Shown here in pieces: positions 9,308 through 17,085 of a stretch of DNA of 34,237 nucleotides. A program made the translations under genes and the position numbers. The stretch is from Bacillota bacterium (GTDB lineage: Bacteria > Bacillota > Clostridia > Saccharofermentanales > Fastidiosipilaceae): assembly GCA_030057555.1 (NCBI GenBank), contig JASGUU010000055.1, positions 1 to 34,237 of the forward strand. Direction: 5' to 3'. The number at the start of each line of letters is the position of its first letter. Position 1 is the first letter of the stretch. The notes under the pieces were generated by a model that was given only the letters and a program-made list of their open reading frames with translations, searched no databases and was not told the origin of the DNA.

Positions 9308-10948
9308 TCAACTCATCCTCCCGTGCTCGAGCGAATAGCTGCGGTCGCAGATCCCCAGGGTCGACTGACGATGCGAGACGAGCAGCACCGTCTTTCCCCG
9401 GCGCCCCGTATGCAGGGATTTCAGAATGAGGGCCTCGTTCAGACTGTCGAGATTCGAGGTCGGCTCGTCGAGGAGCAGGAAGGGGGCGTTGTGCAGGAAG
9501 GCACGGGCGAGGCCGAGACGCTGGCGTTCGCCGCCAGAGAGCGTGTCGCCGAGTTCACCGACCTCGGTGTCATAGCCCTGTGGCAGGCTCTGGATGAAAT
9601 CGTGGATGGCCGCCTGGCGGCAGGCGGATTCCAGTTCCTCCTGACTCGCGTCCAGTTTTGCGATGCAAAGATTATTCCTGATGGAGTCGCGGAACAGATG
9701 GGTTTCCTGGGTCATATAGCTCTCGAGGCTACGCAGATGATCCGTGTTAATATCCTCGACACTGCGGCCTGAAATCAGGATGCGGCCCTTCTGCACCTGC
9801 CAGAAGCGCATGAAGAGCTTGAGGAGGGTGGATTTGCCCGAGCCGGAGCGGCCGCTGATTCCGATGATCTCCCCCTCGGGGACTTCGAGGGAGAGATCCT
9901 GCAGGATGTCCTCTCCTGAGTAGGCAAAGCTGACGGCCTCGGCCGCGGCGCCGTGAAAAGGGACGGCTTCCCGGCCGTGAATGTCCGTGACCACCGGTTC
10001 TTCGTCGAGGATATCGAGGACGCGCCTGGCGGCAGCGAAAGTGCGCTGCAGTGTGGAACCGAGGTCGGCGAGGGCCAGCGCGGGCCCGAAGGAGCTCATC
10101 AGGGTAAGCGTTGCGATCAGGGCGCCGGGAAAGTCACAGAGGCTCGAGGCCAGCAGCAGCATGGCAAAGTCAAAGGCGAGGATGACGGTGCTGTTCACAG
10201 CCTGGTTCAGCCCGCCACGGATTTTCATGCGCCTCTCACAGGCGGAGAGGGTGGCGGTCCGGCGCTGGATCGTAGCGAGCCGCGCCGCTCCCTGGCCGTA
10301 CTGCAGGACCTCGCTGAGACCACGCAGCGAGTCGAGAACATAGGAGGCGAGCTCGCCGGACTGCCGGCGCAGGTGGAGGCCGTCGTCCCCCGAGAGCCGC
10401 GAGGTCACGATGGGAATCAGGGCGCCGACCATGAGATGGGCCAGGGCGGCCAGCAGCCCCAGCAGGACATGACAGGAAGCGCAGACGAAAACCACTACCA
10501 GCCCGAACAGCACGGCGATGGCGATGGGGGAGATGGTGTGTGCGTAGAAGACCTCAAGAAGTTCAATATCGGAGGTGATGAGACTGATGAGGTTGCCCCG
10601 GTCCCTGCCCTCGAGTTTTGCCGGGCTGAGGCGGCGCAGCGCCGCGAAGACCCGGTCGCGCAGCAGGGCCAGGAGTTTGAAGGCGATATAGTGGTTGGCC
10701 GTCTGCTCCGCATAGCGCAGAATTCCCCGCAGCAGCGCAAAGACGAAGACAAGTATCAGGAAAAACTCCAGGCCCGACGACCAGTCGGGATACAGAACAG
10801 CCAGCAGGATGCGTCCCCCGACAACCGTGATTCCGCTCGCACAGAGATGGCCCAGCAGGCCCATGACAATGGCCAGCAGCATGTAGCCGGTAAGGGGCCG
10901 TACGAGGCCCATGAGCCGCACCATGACCTGAAAGCCGCCGGCTTTCAT
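9308..10948 (-). CDS. CydC-like ABC exporter subunit (membrane domain plus ATPase)
   Basis: A 546-residue half-transporter: six membrane helices (about 15-300), then an ATPase domain with Walker A GRSGSGKST (366-374), signature LSGGERQR (470-477) and Walker B LLLLDEPTSN. The sequence is closest by eye to CydC, which with CydD exports thiols such as cysteine and glutathione and supports cytochrome bd assembly. However, no cydAB genes are present, so the substrate is not settled. The start is the ATG at 10948, overlapping the stop of the upstream subunit by four bases (ATGA), which gives a normal length; a longer in-frame start at 11026 would place 78 bases inside the partner gene. Confidence 0.78.
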   Translation of the reverse strand: MKAGGFQVMVRLMGLVRPLTGYMLLAIVMGLLGHLCASGITVVGGRILLAVLYPDWSSGLEFFLILVFVFALLRGILRYAEQTANHYIAFKLLALLRDRVFAALRRLSPAKLEGRDRGNLISLITSDIELLEVFYAHTISPIAIAVLFGLVVVFVCASCHVLLGLLAALAHLMVGALIPIVTSRLSGDDGLHLRRQSGELASYVLDSLRGLSEVLQYGQGAARLATIQRRTATLSACERRMKIRGGLNQAVNSTVILAFDFAMLLLASSLCDFPGALIATLTLMSSFGPALALADLGSTLQRTFAAARRVLDILDEEPVVTDIHGREAVPFHGAAAEAVSFAYSGEDILQDLSLEVPEGEIIGISGRSGSGKSTLLKLFMRFWQVQKGRILISGRSVEDINTDHLRSLESYMTQETHLFRDSIRNNLCIAKLDASQEELESACRQAAIHDFIQSLPQGYDTEVGELGDTLSGGERQRLGLARAFLHNAPFLLLDEPTSNLDSLNEALILKSLHTGRRGKTVLLVSHRQSTLGICDRSYSLEHGRMS

Positions 10949-12681
10949 ACAGCCAGATCTCCTCTGACAAAGCCCTCGAGTTCCTGCTGTGTCTCCCAGA
11001 GGGCGGCGTAGACGCCCGCCCGGCACAGCAGCTCGGGATGACTGCCTGTTTCCACAACGACACCGTCGTGGAGCACATAAATCCGGTCTGCCGTCGTCAC
11101 ATTGGCCAGTCGGTGGGTAATCAGGATGACGGTTTTCGTCCGAGCGAGCAGATGAATCTGGGCCATGATGTCGCGTTCGCTCTCAACATCAATGTTGGAG
11201 GTAGCCTCGTCAAAGATGTAGACGGGACTGTCGTGGAGCAGTGCACGGGCCAGAGCCAGGCGCTGACGCTGGCCGCCGGAGAGATTGGCTGCGCGCTCCT
11301 CGAGCCGGGTCTCGAGACCGTTTCGGCTGCGGAGGAAATCGGCCAGCCTGACCTGTTCGAGAAGCTCCCAGAGACGCTCATCAGGGGTGTCAGCCCGGGC
11401 GATCAGGAGATTATCGCGAACACTGCCCTTAAACAGATAACTCTGATGGCTGACCAGGGTTATGCCTGTGTGCAGCGCTTCCTCGCTGATCCGGGCGAGG
11501 GGTATGCCTCCGACGCTGAGAGAACCACGGTAGTTTGTGCGCCGACCCATGAGGAGGGAGGCGACGGTGGACTTTCCGCAGCCGCTTTCGCCCACGATGG
11601 CGCTGAAGCTGCCGACCGGAAAGTCCATGTTGATGCCCCGGAGAATATCGCGCCCGGCTTCATAGGCGAAATGGAGCTCGCGCAGCTGCAGAGAAAAATC
11701 GGCGGGAACCGCGGTCTCGGGGCGCTGTTCTTCCGGTAGATCCAGCAGATGAAAGATTCTGTCCGCGGCGGCCATGCCGTTCATGCTGACGTGAAAAAAG
11801 GAGCCCAGCAGGCGCAGCGGCAGGAAGAAGTCGGCCGCCAGCAGGATGATCAGCAGACAGCCGGCCAGATCGATACGACCTGAGTGGAGGTTGCGGCTGG
11901 CCAGAATGACCCCGATGGCGGCGCCGCCATAGGCGATGAGATCCATGATGCTGATGGAGTTGAGCTGCATCGCGAGGACCTTCATGGTGATGCGGCGAAA
12001 ACGCTCGCTTTCTTCATTCATTCTTGCGTGCTTCCAGGCATCCGACTGGTAGATTTTTGTTGTGGTCAGTCCCTGCAGGTTTTCGAGAAAACTGTCGCCG
12101 AGGCTGCTGTACTGCTCCCAGTATTTGCCCAGCAGTTTTCTGGCCCAGCGCTGTACGGCCACGATGCCAGCAGGGATGAGAGGGACCAGCAGGAGCAGGA
12201 CGGCCGCTGTCTCGAGGCTGACGAAACTCAGAACGGTAAAGAGCGTCAGCGGTGCGAGCAGGGCGTAGAAGAACTGTGGCAGGTAGGCGCCGAAATAGGT
12301 CTCCAGCTGATCCACGCCCTCAACGGCGAGCTGGACGACCTCGGCGGTATGAACCTGCTCATCGTAGGCGGAGCCGAGTCTGAGCAGTTTGCTGTAGATG
12401 GCCGTCCGCAGCTTCCCCTTGACCGATTTTGAGCTGAGATAGCTGAAGTGACTTGACAGCAGAGTACAGATGAAGCGCATGAAAAGTGCGAAAGCGGTGC
12501 AGAGTGCCGTCAGGGAGAGCAGCCGCCTGTCGAGCTCATGTCGGTAGAGCGCGGCCAGGAGTCGCGAGATCGCCCCCATCAGGAGAATGTTGGCCAGCAG
12601 CGAGAGCCATTGAACACCGGCGTTGGCGGCGATGTACTGTCTCGCTTCTTTGATCGAACCGATCAGGCGCCTGTGGATCAT
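10945..12681 (-). CDS. CydD-like ABC exporter subunit (membrane domain plus ATPase)
   Basis: A 578-residue half-transporter with a type-IV exporter membrane domain (about 15-300, including the coupling region GLTTTKIYQSD near 204-214) and an ATPase domain: Walker A GESGCGKST (364-372), signature LSGGQRQRLALARAL (467-481) and Walker B VYIFDEATSN (487-496). It must pair with the following subunit, since the two genes overlap by four bases. The YFGAYLPQFFYALLAPL segment (129-145) resembles CydD. Related exporters in Bacillota are often annotated only as amino-acid or multidrug exporters, so the CydD label is tentative. The promoter region upstream carries paired palindromes that probably bind a repressor. 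Confidence 0.78.
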   Translation of the reverse strand: MIHRRLIGSIKEARQYIAANAGVQWLSLLANILLMGAISRLLAALYRHELDRRLLSLTALCTAFALFMRFICTLLSSHFSYLSSKSVKGKLRTAIYSKLLRLGSAYDEQVHTAEVVQLAVEGVDQLETYFGAYLPQFFYALLAPLTLFTVLSFVSLETAAVLLLLVPLIPAGIVAVQRWARKLLGKYWEQYSSLGDSFLENLQGLTTTKIYQSDAWKHARMNEESERFRRITMKVLAMQLNSISIMDLIAYGGAAIGVILASRNLHSGRIDLAGCLLIILLAADFFLPLRLLGSFFHVSMNGMAAADRIFHLLDLPEEQRPETAVPADFSLQLRELHFAYEAGRDILRGINMDFPVGSFSAIVGESGCGKSTVASLLMGRRTNYRGSLSVGGIPLARISEEALHTGITLVSHQSYLFKGSVRDNLLIARADTPDERLWELLEQVRLADFLRSRNGLETRLEERAANLSGGQRQRLALARALLHDSPVYIFDEATSNIDVESERDIMAQIHLLARTKTVILITHRLANVTTADRIYVLHDGVVVETGSHPELLCRAGVYAALWETQQELEGFVRGDLAV

Positions 12682-12720
12682 GCGTGCTTCTTATCCTCTC
12701 GTGTGGTGTAGACCGTTGCG

Positions 12721-12736
12721 GTTAGCCGGATCTAAC
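12721..12736. promoter_or_regulatory. Operator-like palindrome 1 (GTTAG-N6-CTAAC)
   Basis: GTTAG at 12721-12725 and CTAAC at 12732-12736 form a palindrome with a six-base spacer. The arms extend imperfectly to GCGGTTAG/CTAACTGC. It lies just downstream of a minus-strand -10-like TATTAT (complement of 12748-12753), where a bound protein would block the exporter promoter. An identical-arm partner sits 56 bases away. Confidence 0.55.
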
Positions 12737-12747
12737 TGCGGGTGGAA

Positions 12748-12753
12748 ATAATA
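12748..12753 (-). promoter_or_regulatory. Putative -10 box of the exporter operon
   Basis: TATTAT on the minus strand (complement of 12748-12753), about 67 bases before the exporter start codon and between the two palindromes. No good -35 is visible at 16-18 bases, so the promoter would be weak or activator-dependent. Confidence 0.35.
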
Positions 12754-12776
12754 GCGCCCTCTGCTGTCCGAACACG

Positions 12777-12792
12777 GTTAGATGACGCTAAC
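12777..12792. promoter_or_regulatory. Operator-like palindrome 2 (GTTAG-N6-CTAAC)
   Basis: GTTAG at 12777-12781 and CTAAC at 12788-12792, with the same arms and spacer length as the copy at 12721-12736 but a different spacer sequence. That pattern is expected of a protein-binding site. It lies upstream of the putative minus-strand promoter and about 60 bases before the thyA -10. Confidence 0.55.
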
Positions 12793-12849
12793 TAGTTGCG
12801 TTTATACCACAGGAGAGGAAGTTCTGTCACGTCCTCTGCCTGGCCAACG

Positions 12850-12855
12850 TATAAT
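12850..12855 (+). promoter_or_regulatory. Putative -10 box of thyA
   Basis: A consensus TATAAT at 12850-12855, 31 bases before the thyA ATG. The -35 is weak (a TGTCAC-like hexamer near 12825-12830, spacing about 19). Confidence 0.5.
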
Positions 12856-12886
12856 GAAAGCAATACAGAACGAGGGAGGATCCCAC

Positions 12887-13717
12887 ATGACACAGGCCGA
12901 CCGCTGCTTTATCGATACCTGCCGCGAGATTCTGGAACACGGCTGGAGTGACCGCGATGTCGAAGTCCGTACGCGCTGGCCCGACGGCACGCCGGCCCAT
13001 ACGAAGAAGGCCTTCGGCATCGTCAACCGCTATCGGCTGGACGAGGAGTTTCCGATGCTGACGCTGCGGCGTGTCCCCTTTATCACTCTGCTGCGTGAGA
13101 TCCTCTGGATCTGGGTGCAGCGCTCCAACCGCGTCTCTGATCTCGGCGCCAAAATCTGGGATGCCTGGGCCGATGAGGAGGGGACGATCGGCCGTGCCTA
13201 CGGTTATCAGCTGGGTGTCCGCCACAAATATCCCGAGGGCGAATTCGATCAGGTCGAGCGCGTCCTCTACGATCTCCGGCACAACCGCTACAGCCGCCGC
13301 ATCCTGACGAGCATCTATAATCATCACGACCTGCATCAGATGCAACTGTATCCCTGTGCCTGGTCGCTGACCCTGAATGTCACCGGCGATCGCCTCAACG
13401 CGATCCTGAATCAGCGCTCCCAGGACATGCTCGCGGCGAATGCCTTCAATGTCGCCCAGTATGCCGTCCTGGTGCACATGTTCGCCCGCGTGTCAGGGCT
13501 CAAGGCGGGTGAACTTGTCCACGTCATCGCCGACGCCCACATTTATGACCGTCACGAGGATATCGTCCGCGAGCTCATCGAGCGGCCCGGCTTCAGCGCC
13601 CCGACTCTGGAGATCGATCCCGCGGTTACGGACTTTTTTGCCTACCGGCCCGAGCACTTCGCCCTCCGCGATTATGTTCACGGTCCGGACATTCCCCGCT
13701 TCGAGGTGGCCATCTAG
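12887..13717 (+). CDS. thyA: Thymidylate synthase
   Basis: A 276-residue ThyA-family enzyme that methylates dUMP to dTMP using 5,10-methylene-THF, releasing dihydrofolate. The catalytic cysteine is C157 in QLYPCAWSLT, followed by the dUMP-binding QRSQDMLAANAFNVAQYA and the C-terminal HIYDRHEDIV. The usual PCH motif is PCA here, as in some divergent Bacillota ThyA enzymes. The ATG at 12887 is chosen because AGGGAGGA (12873-12880) lies six bases upstream; an in-frame ATG at 12782 would precede the promoter -10 at 12850. It is followed directly by folA, which regenerates THF from its product, and the two genes share a base (TAGTG). Confidence 0.93.
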   Translation: MTQADRCFIDTCREILEHGWSDRDVEVRTRWPDGTPAHTKKAFGIVNRYRLDEEFPMLTLRRVPFITLLREILWIWVQRSNRVSDLGAKIWDAWADEEGTIGRAYGYQLGVRHKYPEGEFDQVERVLYDLRHNRYSRRILTSIYNHHDLHQMQLYPCAWSLTLNVTGDRLNAILNQRSQDMLAANAFNVAQYAVLVHMFARVSGLKAGELVHVIADAHIYDRHEDIVRELIERPGFSAPTLEIDPAVTDFFAYRPEHFALRDYVHGPDIPRFEVAI

Positions 13718-14328
13718 TGTCGACCCTTTCTCTGCCGGATCTGAAACTCCCCGCCGGCCCCCGCGCCGAAGACCGCTTCCGCGCAATCGCCCCCGGCGAG
13801 CGCCGGCTGCTGCTGCTGGCCTCCGTCGACCGCGCCGGCGGCATCGGGCGCGGTGATGCACTGCTTCTCCCGCTGCGTCAGGACCTGAGACGGCTGCGCC
13901 GCCTGACGATGGGGGACACGGTGGTCGTCGGCCGCCGCACACTCGAATCCTTCCCGGGTGCGAAGCCGCTGGCCGGGCGTCCCCACCTCGTGCTCAGCGG
14001 CAGCCTCGCTGCAGCCGGCCCCTCCGCCTGGGAGGGCACGGAGATCTGCCCGGACCTGCCCGCACTGCTCGACGCCATCGCCCGGCGCAGCGGCCGCATC
14101 TGGATCCTCGGCGGTGCACAGGTCTATCGCCAGCTGCTGCCCTACTGCCATCAGGCCTGGCTGACGCACATTGACGCCCGGCTGCCCGGCGCGACGCATT
14201 ACCTGGACATCCCGCAGCTGGGCTGGCGGACTGTCTGGCGCTCTCCCGCCTATCTCGACCGTGCGAGCCGCCTCGGCTACCACTATGAGATCAGCTGCCA
14301 GGAGGAGCCTCACGCGCTGCCGCGTTGA
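13717..14328 (+). CDS. folA: Dihydrofolate reductase with N-terminal extension
   Basis: A 203-residue DHFR. The core starts near residue 30 (LLLLASVDRAGGIGRGDALLLPL), with GDTVVVGRRTLESFPGAKPLAGR (about 66-88) and WILGGAQVYRQLLPYCHQAWLTHID (about 128-152) as NADPH- and folate-site motifs. Most DHFRs start directly at the first beta strand; the roughly 28 residues before it here are an extension. The start is GTG at 13717, whose G is the last base of the thyA stop codon, so translation is coupled. The gene is GC-rich like its neighbours. The thyA-folA pairing makes a self-contained dTMP cycle. Its stop codon lies inside the -35 box of the tRNA-Pro promoter. Confidence 0.9.
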   Translation: MSTLSLPDLKLPAGPRAEDRFRAIAPGERRLLLLASVDRAGGIGRGDALLLPLRQDLRRLRRLTMGDTVVVGRRTLESFPGAKPLAGRPHLVLSGSLAAAGPSAWEGTEICPDLPALLDAIARRSGRIWILGGAQVYRQLLPYCHQAWLTHIDARLPGATHYLDIPQLGWRTVWRSPAYLDRASRLGYHYEISCQEEPHALPR

Positions 14329-14352
14329 CAGTTTTCTGCCGTGTGCTAAAAT
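14325..14352 (+). promoter_or_regulatory. Consensus promoter of tRNA-Pro
   Basis: TTGACA (14325-14330) and TAAAAT (14347-14352) with a 16-base spacer and a TGC extension before the -10. Transcription would start near 14359, six bases before the tRNA. The -35 overlaps the folA stop codon. Confidence 0.8.
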
Positions 14353-14364
14353 GCTCGGTGCATT

Positions 14365-14440
14365 CGGGGTGTGGCTCAGGTGGTAGAGCGCCTGGTTCGG
14401 GACCAGGAGGCCGGAAGTTCAAGTCTTCTCACTCCGACCA
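14365..14440 (+). tRNA. tRNA-Pro (anticodon CGG)
   Basis: A complete 76-base cloverleaf with encoded CCA. The acceptor stem CGGGGTG pairs with CACTCCG (one G-U). The anticodon stem CCTGG/CCAGG encloses loop TTCGGGA, giving anticodon CGG, which reads CCG proline codons. The T arm has loop TTCAAGT between GGAAG and CTTCT. It has its own promoter and is followed by a strong terminator, so it is an independent unit. Confidence 0.95.
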
Positions 14441-14444
14441 TGAT

Positions 14445-14490
14445 AAGCAGCTGTTGCGGCAGATATCAGCCGGCAACAGCTGCTTTTGAT
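14445..14490 (+). terminator. Rho-independent terminator after tRNA-Pro
   Basis: A 13-bp perfect stem, AAGCAGCTGTTGC (14445-14457) and GCAACAGCTGCTT (14473-14485), with a 15-base loop, then TTTTGAT. It begins five bases after the tRNA CCA end. The stem is symmetric enough (flanking A and T runs) that it might also act from the other strand. Confidence 0.85.
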
Positions 14491-14720
14491 CTGTCTGGTG
14501 TCTGTCGGACCTTTATGGCCCGCTGCCGGCGTGCACAGGGGAGTCACGATTGCGATGCCAAGAACACCAAAGACAGGATTATCCCCGCACCATCGGGACA
14601 TATTTCTATAGCGCAAAGTAGCCGGATGATCTGTAGTACCGCAGTCGTTTGCTGTATGATTCCTGCAGGGAGTGTCGTGCTCATGGTCCGGCACAGGACA
14701 GGCAGGGGAGGCGCACGAAG

Positions 14721-16337
14721 ATGAGAATCGGTATTATCCAGGCACCTTATCCAGATCATGAAACCTCATCGTACGATACTTGTTCCTTCATTCAGGACAG
14801 CATTGAAAATATGACAGAGACGCTCGAGCTTTTAGTGCTGCCGGAGTATGCGAACTGTCCCGGGATCTCCGATCACGACGAGCTCATTGCCTTTGTTAAC
14901 AGATACTCAGATTCCTTTCTCGCCGCATTACAGCGTCTGGCCAGAGAGAAACGGACCAACATCGCCCTCAACGCACTCCTTGAGGAGCCACCCGTATCTG
15001 GGAGAAAGCCGGTGTTTCGGAACTCGACGCTGCTGATCGGACGGGATGGCAACGAAATAGCACGTTATGAAAAAATACATCTGACGCCGACAGAAAAGGA
15101 ATGGGGAGTCGTTGCGGGCGAAAGGCCGGTTATGTGCCGGCTTGAGGGAGCCAGAATCACATTTGCGACCTGCTTTGACATCTATTTCGCCGAGTATTTC
15201 GAGCGTCTCGCCGCCATGCAGCCCGATCTGCTGCTGTTCCCCTCGTACCAGCGCTCGGAAGATCAGGAGATTATCCGATTGCAGACCAGAAGCCGCGCAG
15301 TGGACCTCGAGGCCCATGTATTGCGCGCTTCGTACAGCATGGGCGAGAAAGCCACCACAGGTGGCTGCTCCATGGTGGTCGATCCGTTGGGCAGGGTGCT
15401 GCTGGATGCCGGAAATGCGTGCGGGCTCTTTGTCTGCGACATCGAGCCGGATCTGAAACGGATCAGGCCGGCTGCCCACGGCCTGGCGAGGGATACTTCA
15501 CGAAATATCGTTGAGCGTAACCGCTGCCCGAAACTGTACCGTCCAACAACTGCAGCGCTCTCCGATCACGACAGGGACCGTTACCCCCGGGTGGTGGCAC
15601 ATCGTGGCTGGAGCGGCATCGCCCCGGAAAACACACTACCGGCCTTTGGGGCGGCACTGGCACTCGGCATTCAGGAGATTGAGCTGGACCTGTGGGGTTC
15701 GCGTGACCGCGAACTGATTGTCTGCCATGACCCGACCATCGACCGCACATCCGATCGGTCCGGCCGGATCGAAAAAATGACCTGGCCGGAAATCAAGGTG
15801 GCGGACGCCGGTGCCTGGTTCCAGGAGGACTGGGCGGGTGTCAGATTCTGCCGTCTGGACGATGTTCTGGCGAGATTTGCCGGACAGACGATCATGAATA
15901 TTCATATCAAGGCTCCTGGAGAGGATGGCTGGGTAGTCGAACGTGTCCGCGATCTGGTCGAGGCAGCCGGCGTCAGAGACCATGTCTATATCGCCGGTGA
16001 AGCCGATGTTCTGGAGTGGGCGCTCAGACTGGCTCCGGATATTGATCGCTGCTGCCTCGAGGGACAGGGGGACGGTTCCATTTTGACACATGCACTGAAG
16101 TACGACTGCCAGCGGCTGCAGTTTGGCAGGACCCATGTCAACCGCAGGATGGTTGAGCAGGCCCATGCGGCCGGCATGATCTGTAATTTGTTCTACGCCG
16201 ATGACATAGAAGAGGCGCGGGACTATTTCGCACTTGGCATAGACTCCATCCTCAGCAATCACCCGAACCGGCTTCTGCCCCTGCTGTCAGATTCCAGCGC
16301 TGCCGCCCCGGACATATCTTCATGTCCCTCTATTTGA
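14721..16337 (+). CDS. Fusion of nitrilase-family amidohydrolase and glycerophosphodiester phosphodiesterase
   Basis: A 538-residue two-domain protein. Residues 1-265 are a carbon-nitrogen hydrolase with its full catalytic triad: E42 (LVLPEYANC), K118 (RYEKIHLTP) and C151 (FATCFDIYF). Residues 288-530 are a GDPD domain: H294-R295 (VAHRG), E303 (PENT), E321/D323 (ELDLWG) and H336 (CHDPTIDRTSDRSG). The position usually held by a metal-binding Glu (NIEIK) reads NIHIK, with H395. No signal peptide is visible, so a cytosolic enzyme is expected. By family, one domain hydrolyses amides and the other glycerophosphodiesters; the substrate is unknown. The ATG at 14721 follows AGGGGAGG (14704-14711). 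Codon use is less GC-biased than the neighbours, suggesting acquisition. Confidence 0.88.
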   Translation: MRIGIIQAPYPDHETSSYDTCSFIQDSIENMTETLELLVLPEYANCPGISDHDELIAFVNRYSDSFLAALQRLAREKRTNIALNALLEEPPVSGRKPVFRNSTLLIGRDGNEIARYEKIHLTPTEKEWGVVAGERPVMCRLEGARITFATCFDIYFAEYFERLAAMQPDLLLFPSYQRSEDQEIIRLQTRSRAVDLEAHVLRASYSMGEKATTGGCSMVVDPLGRVLLDAGNACGLFVCDIEPDLKRIRPAAHGLARDTSRNIVERNRCPKLYRPTTAALSDHDRDRYPRVVAHRGWSGIAPENTLPAFGAALALGIQEIELDLWGSRDRELIVCHDPTIDRTSDRSGRIEKMTWPEIKVADAGAWFQEDWAGVRFCRLDDVLARFAGQTIMNIHIKAPGEDGWVVERVRDLVEAAGVRDHVYIAGEADVLEWALRLAPDIDRCCLEGQGDGSILTHALKYDCQRLQFGRTHVNRRMVEQAHAAGMICNLFYADDIEEARDYFALGIDSILSNHPNRLLPLLSDSSAAAPDISSCPSI

Positions 16338-16741
16338 CTCTGTAGACTCCCGTGCCGGGCGGAGTACTGTCTCTGACAGACGGCTGCGCTGTCGGTGTCG
16401 GCGGGAGAAGCCAGCGCTGGATGTACAGTCTGGAGAGCCGGTCCGCTCCGTCGCACTGCACCAGGCAGAACAGCTCCAGCCGTATTTCTCATAGAAACCA
16501 ACATGATCCGTGACCAGATAGAGGGTTGAAAGGCCCCTGGCTCTCATGTCTTCGAGCGCCATGTCCGGAAGCTGACCCGCAATGCACCGGGATCTATGCC
16601 CTTTTTAGTGTAGACGGAGCTGCTGTTTGGGGATAGATCCTTTCTCTCATGAAAATCGTTGGCAACGATGTCCAGTCCGCCGGCGATCTGTTCATCGTCG
16701 AGACAAAGACAGCTGACATATTCGCTGTCCCGCTGAGAAAG
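16330..16741 (-). pseudogene. Broken GNAT-family N-acetyltransferase
   Basis: Minus-strand remnants of one acetyltransferase lie in three frames in the right order. From about 16735 a frame reads DSEYVSCLCLDDEQIAGG then NDFHERKDLSPN. Near 16590 it shifts to AGQLPDMALEDMRARGL then LYLVTDHVGFYEKYGW. Near 16470 it shifts again to ELFCLVQCDGADRLSRLYIQ and ends at a stop at 16330. Together these give the acetyl-CoA-binding core and C-terminus of the family, with at least two frameshifts, and an in-frame stop further upstream (16742-16744). No intact N-terminus or start is found. It overlaps the end of the convergent fusion gene by eight bases. Confidence 0.75.
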
Positions 16742-17085
16742 TCACCCAGGCACGTTCTCTAGGCGTCACAAGGCACGCTCCGGAAAATGGGGTACAGCTC
16801 AACGTCACATAGCGATACCGTTGCATTCGTTCATGGCGCGTGCACTCGGCTTAACAGAAAGTATTTGCGAGAAAATCATAACTTGGACACATGCTTCATG
16901 TCCGGATTGAAATGCTTGTCTTTTTTTGGTCAAATTTACCCCTGTTGTTTGACAGGAACTGTCTCTTTTCGTTACCATAGAGTCCGATTTGAGCACATAA
17001 CCGTCGACAGCTCTCGCAACCTGGCTCATCCACCAGTTCTGACGTAATACCAATTCTGACGTATCAAAGAAAGTGGTGTGAGTTT
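16742..17085. other. AT-richer intergenic region before spoVG
   Basis: No gene is supported. An 86-codon plus-strand frame (16787-17047) shows no family resemblance or ribosome binding site. The region is less GC-rich than its surroundings. It holds the spoVG promoter and a 10-base direct repeat TTCTGACGTA at 17037-17046 and 17054-17063 (17-base period) in the spoVG leader. Confidence 0.5.
16949..16978 (+). promoter_or_regulatory. Putative spoVG promoter
   Basis: TTGACA (16949-16954) and TACCAT (16973-16978) with an 18-base spacer; transcription would start near 16985, leaving a leader of about 100 bases. This is a vegetative-type pattern; no sigma-H-like motif is evident. Confidence 0.55.

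Noticed and set aside
9953-12432. Plus-strand frames opposite the ABC exporter genes
   Set aside because: Antisense of genes with Walker A, signature and Walker B motifs on the minus strand.
14365-14440. tRNA-Pro as a phage/island attachment site
   Set aside because: No integrase and no duplicated tRNA 3' end found downstream to 17085.
16787-17047. 86-codon plus-strand ORF upstream of spoVG
   Set aside because: Overlaps the spoVG promoter, has no ribosome binding site and no recognisable similarity.
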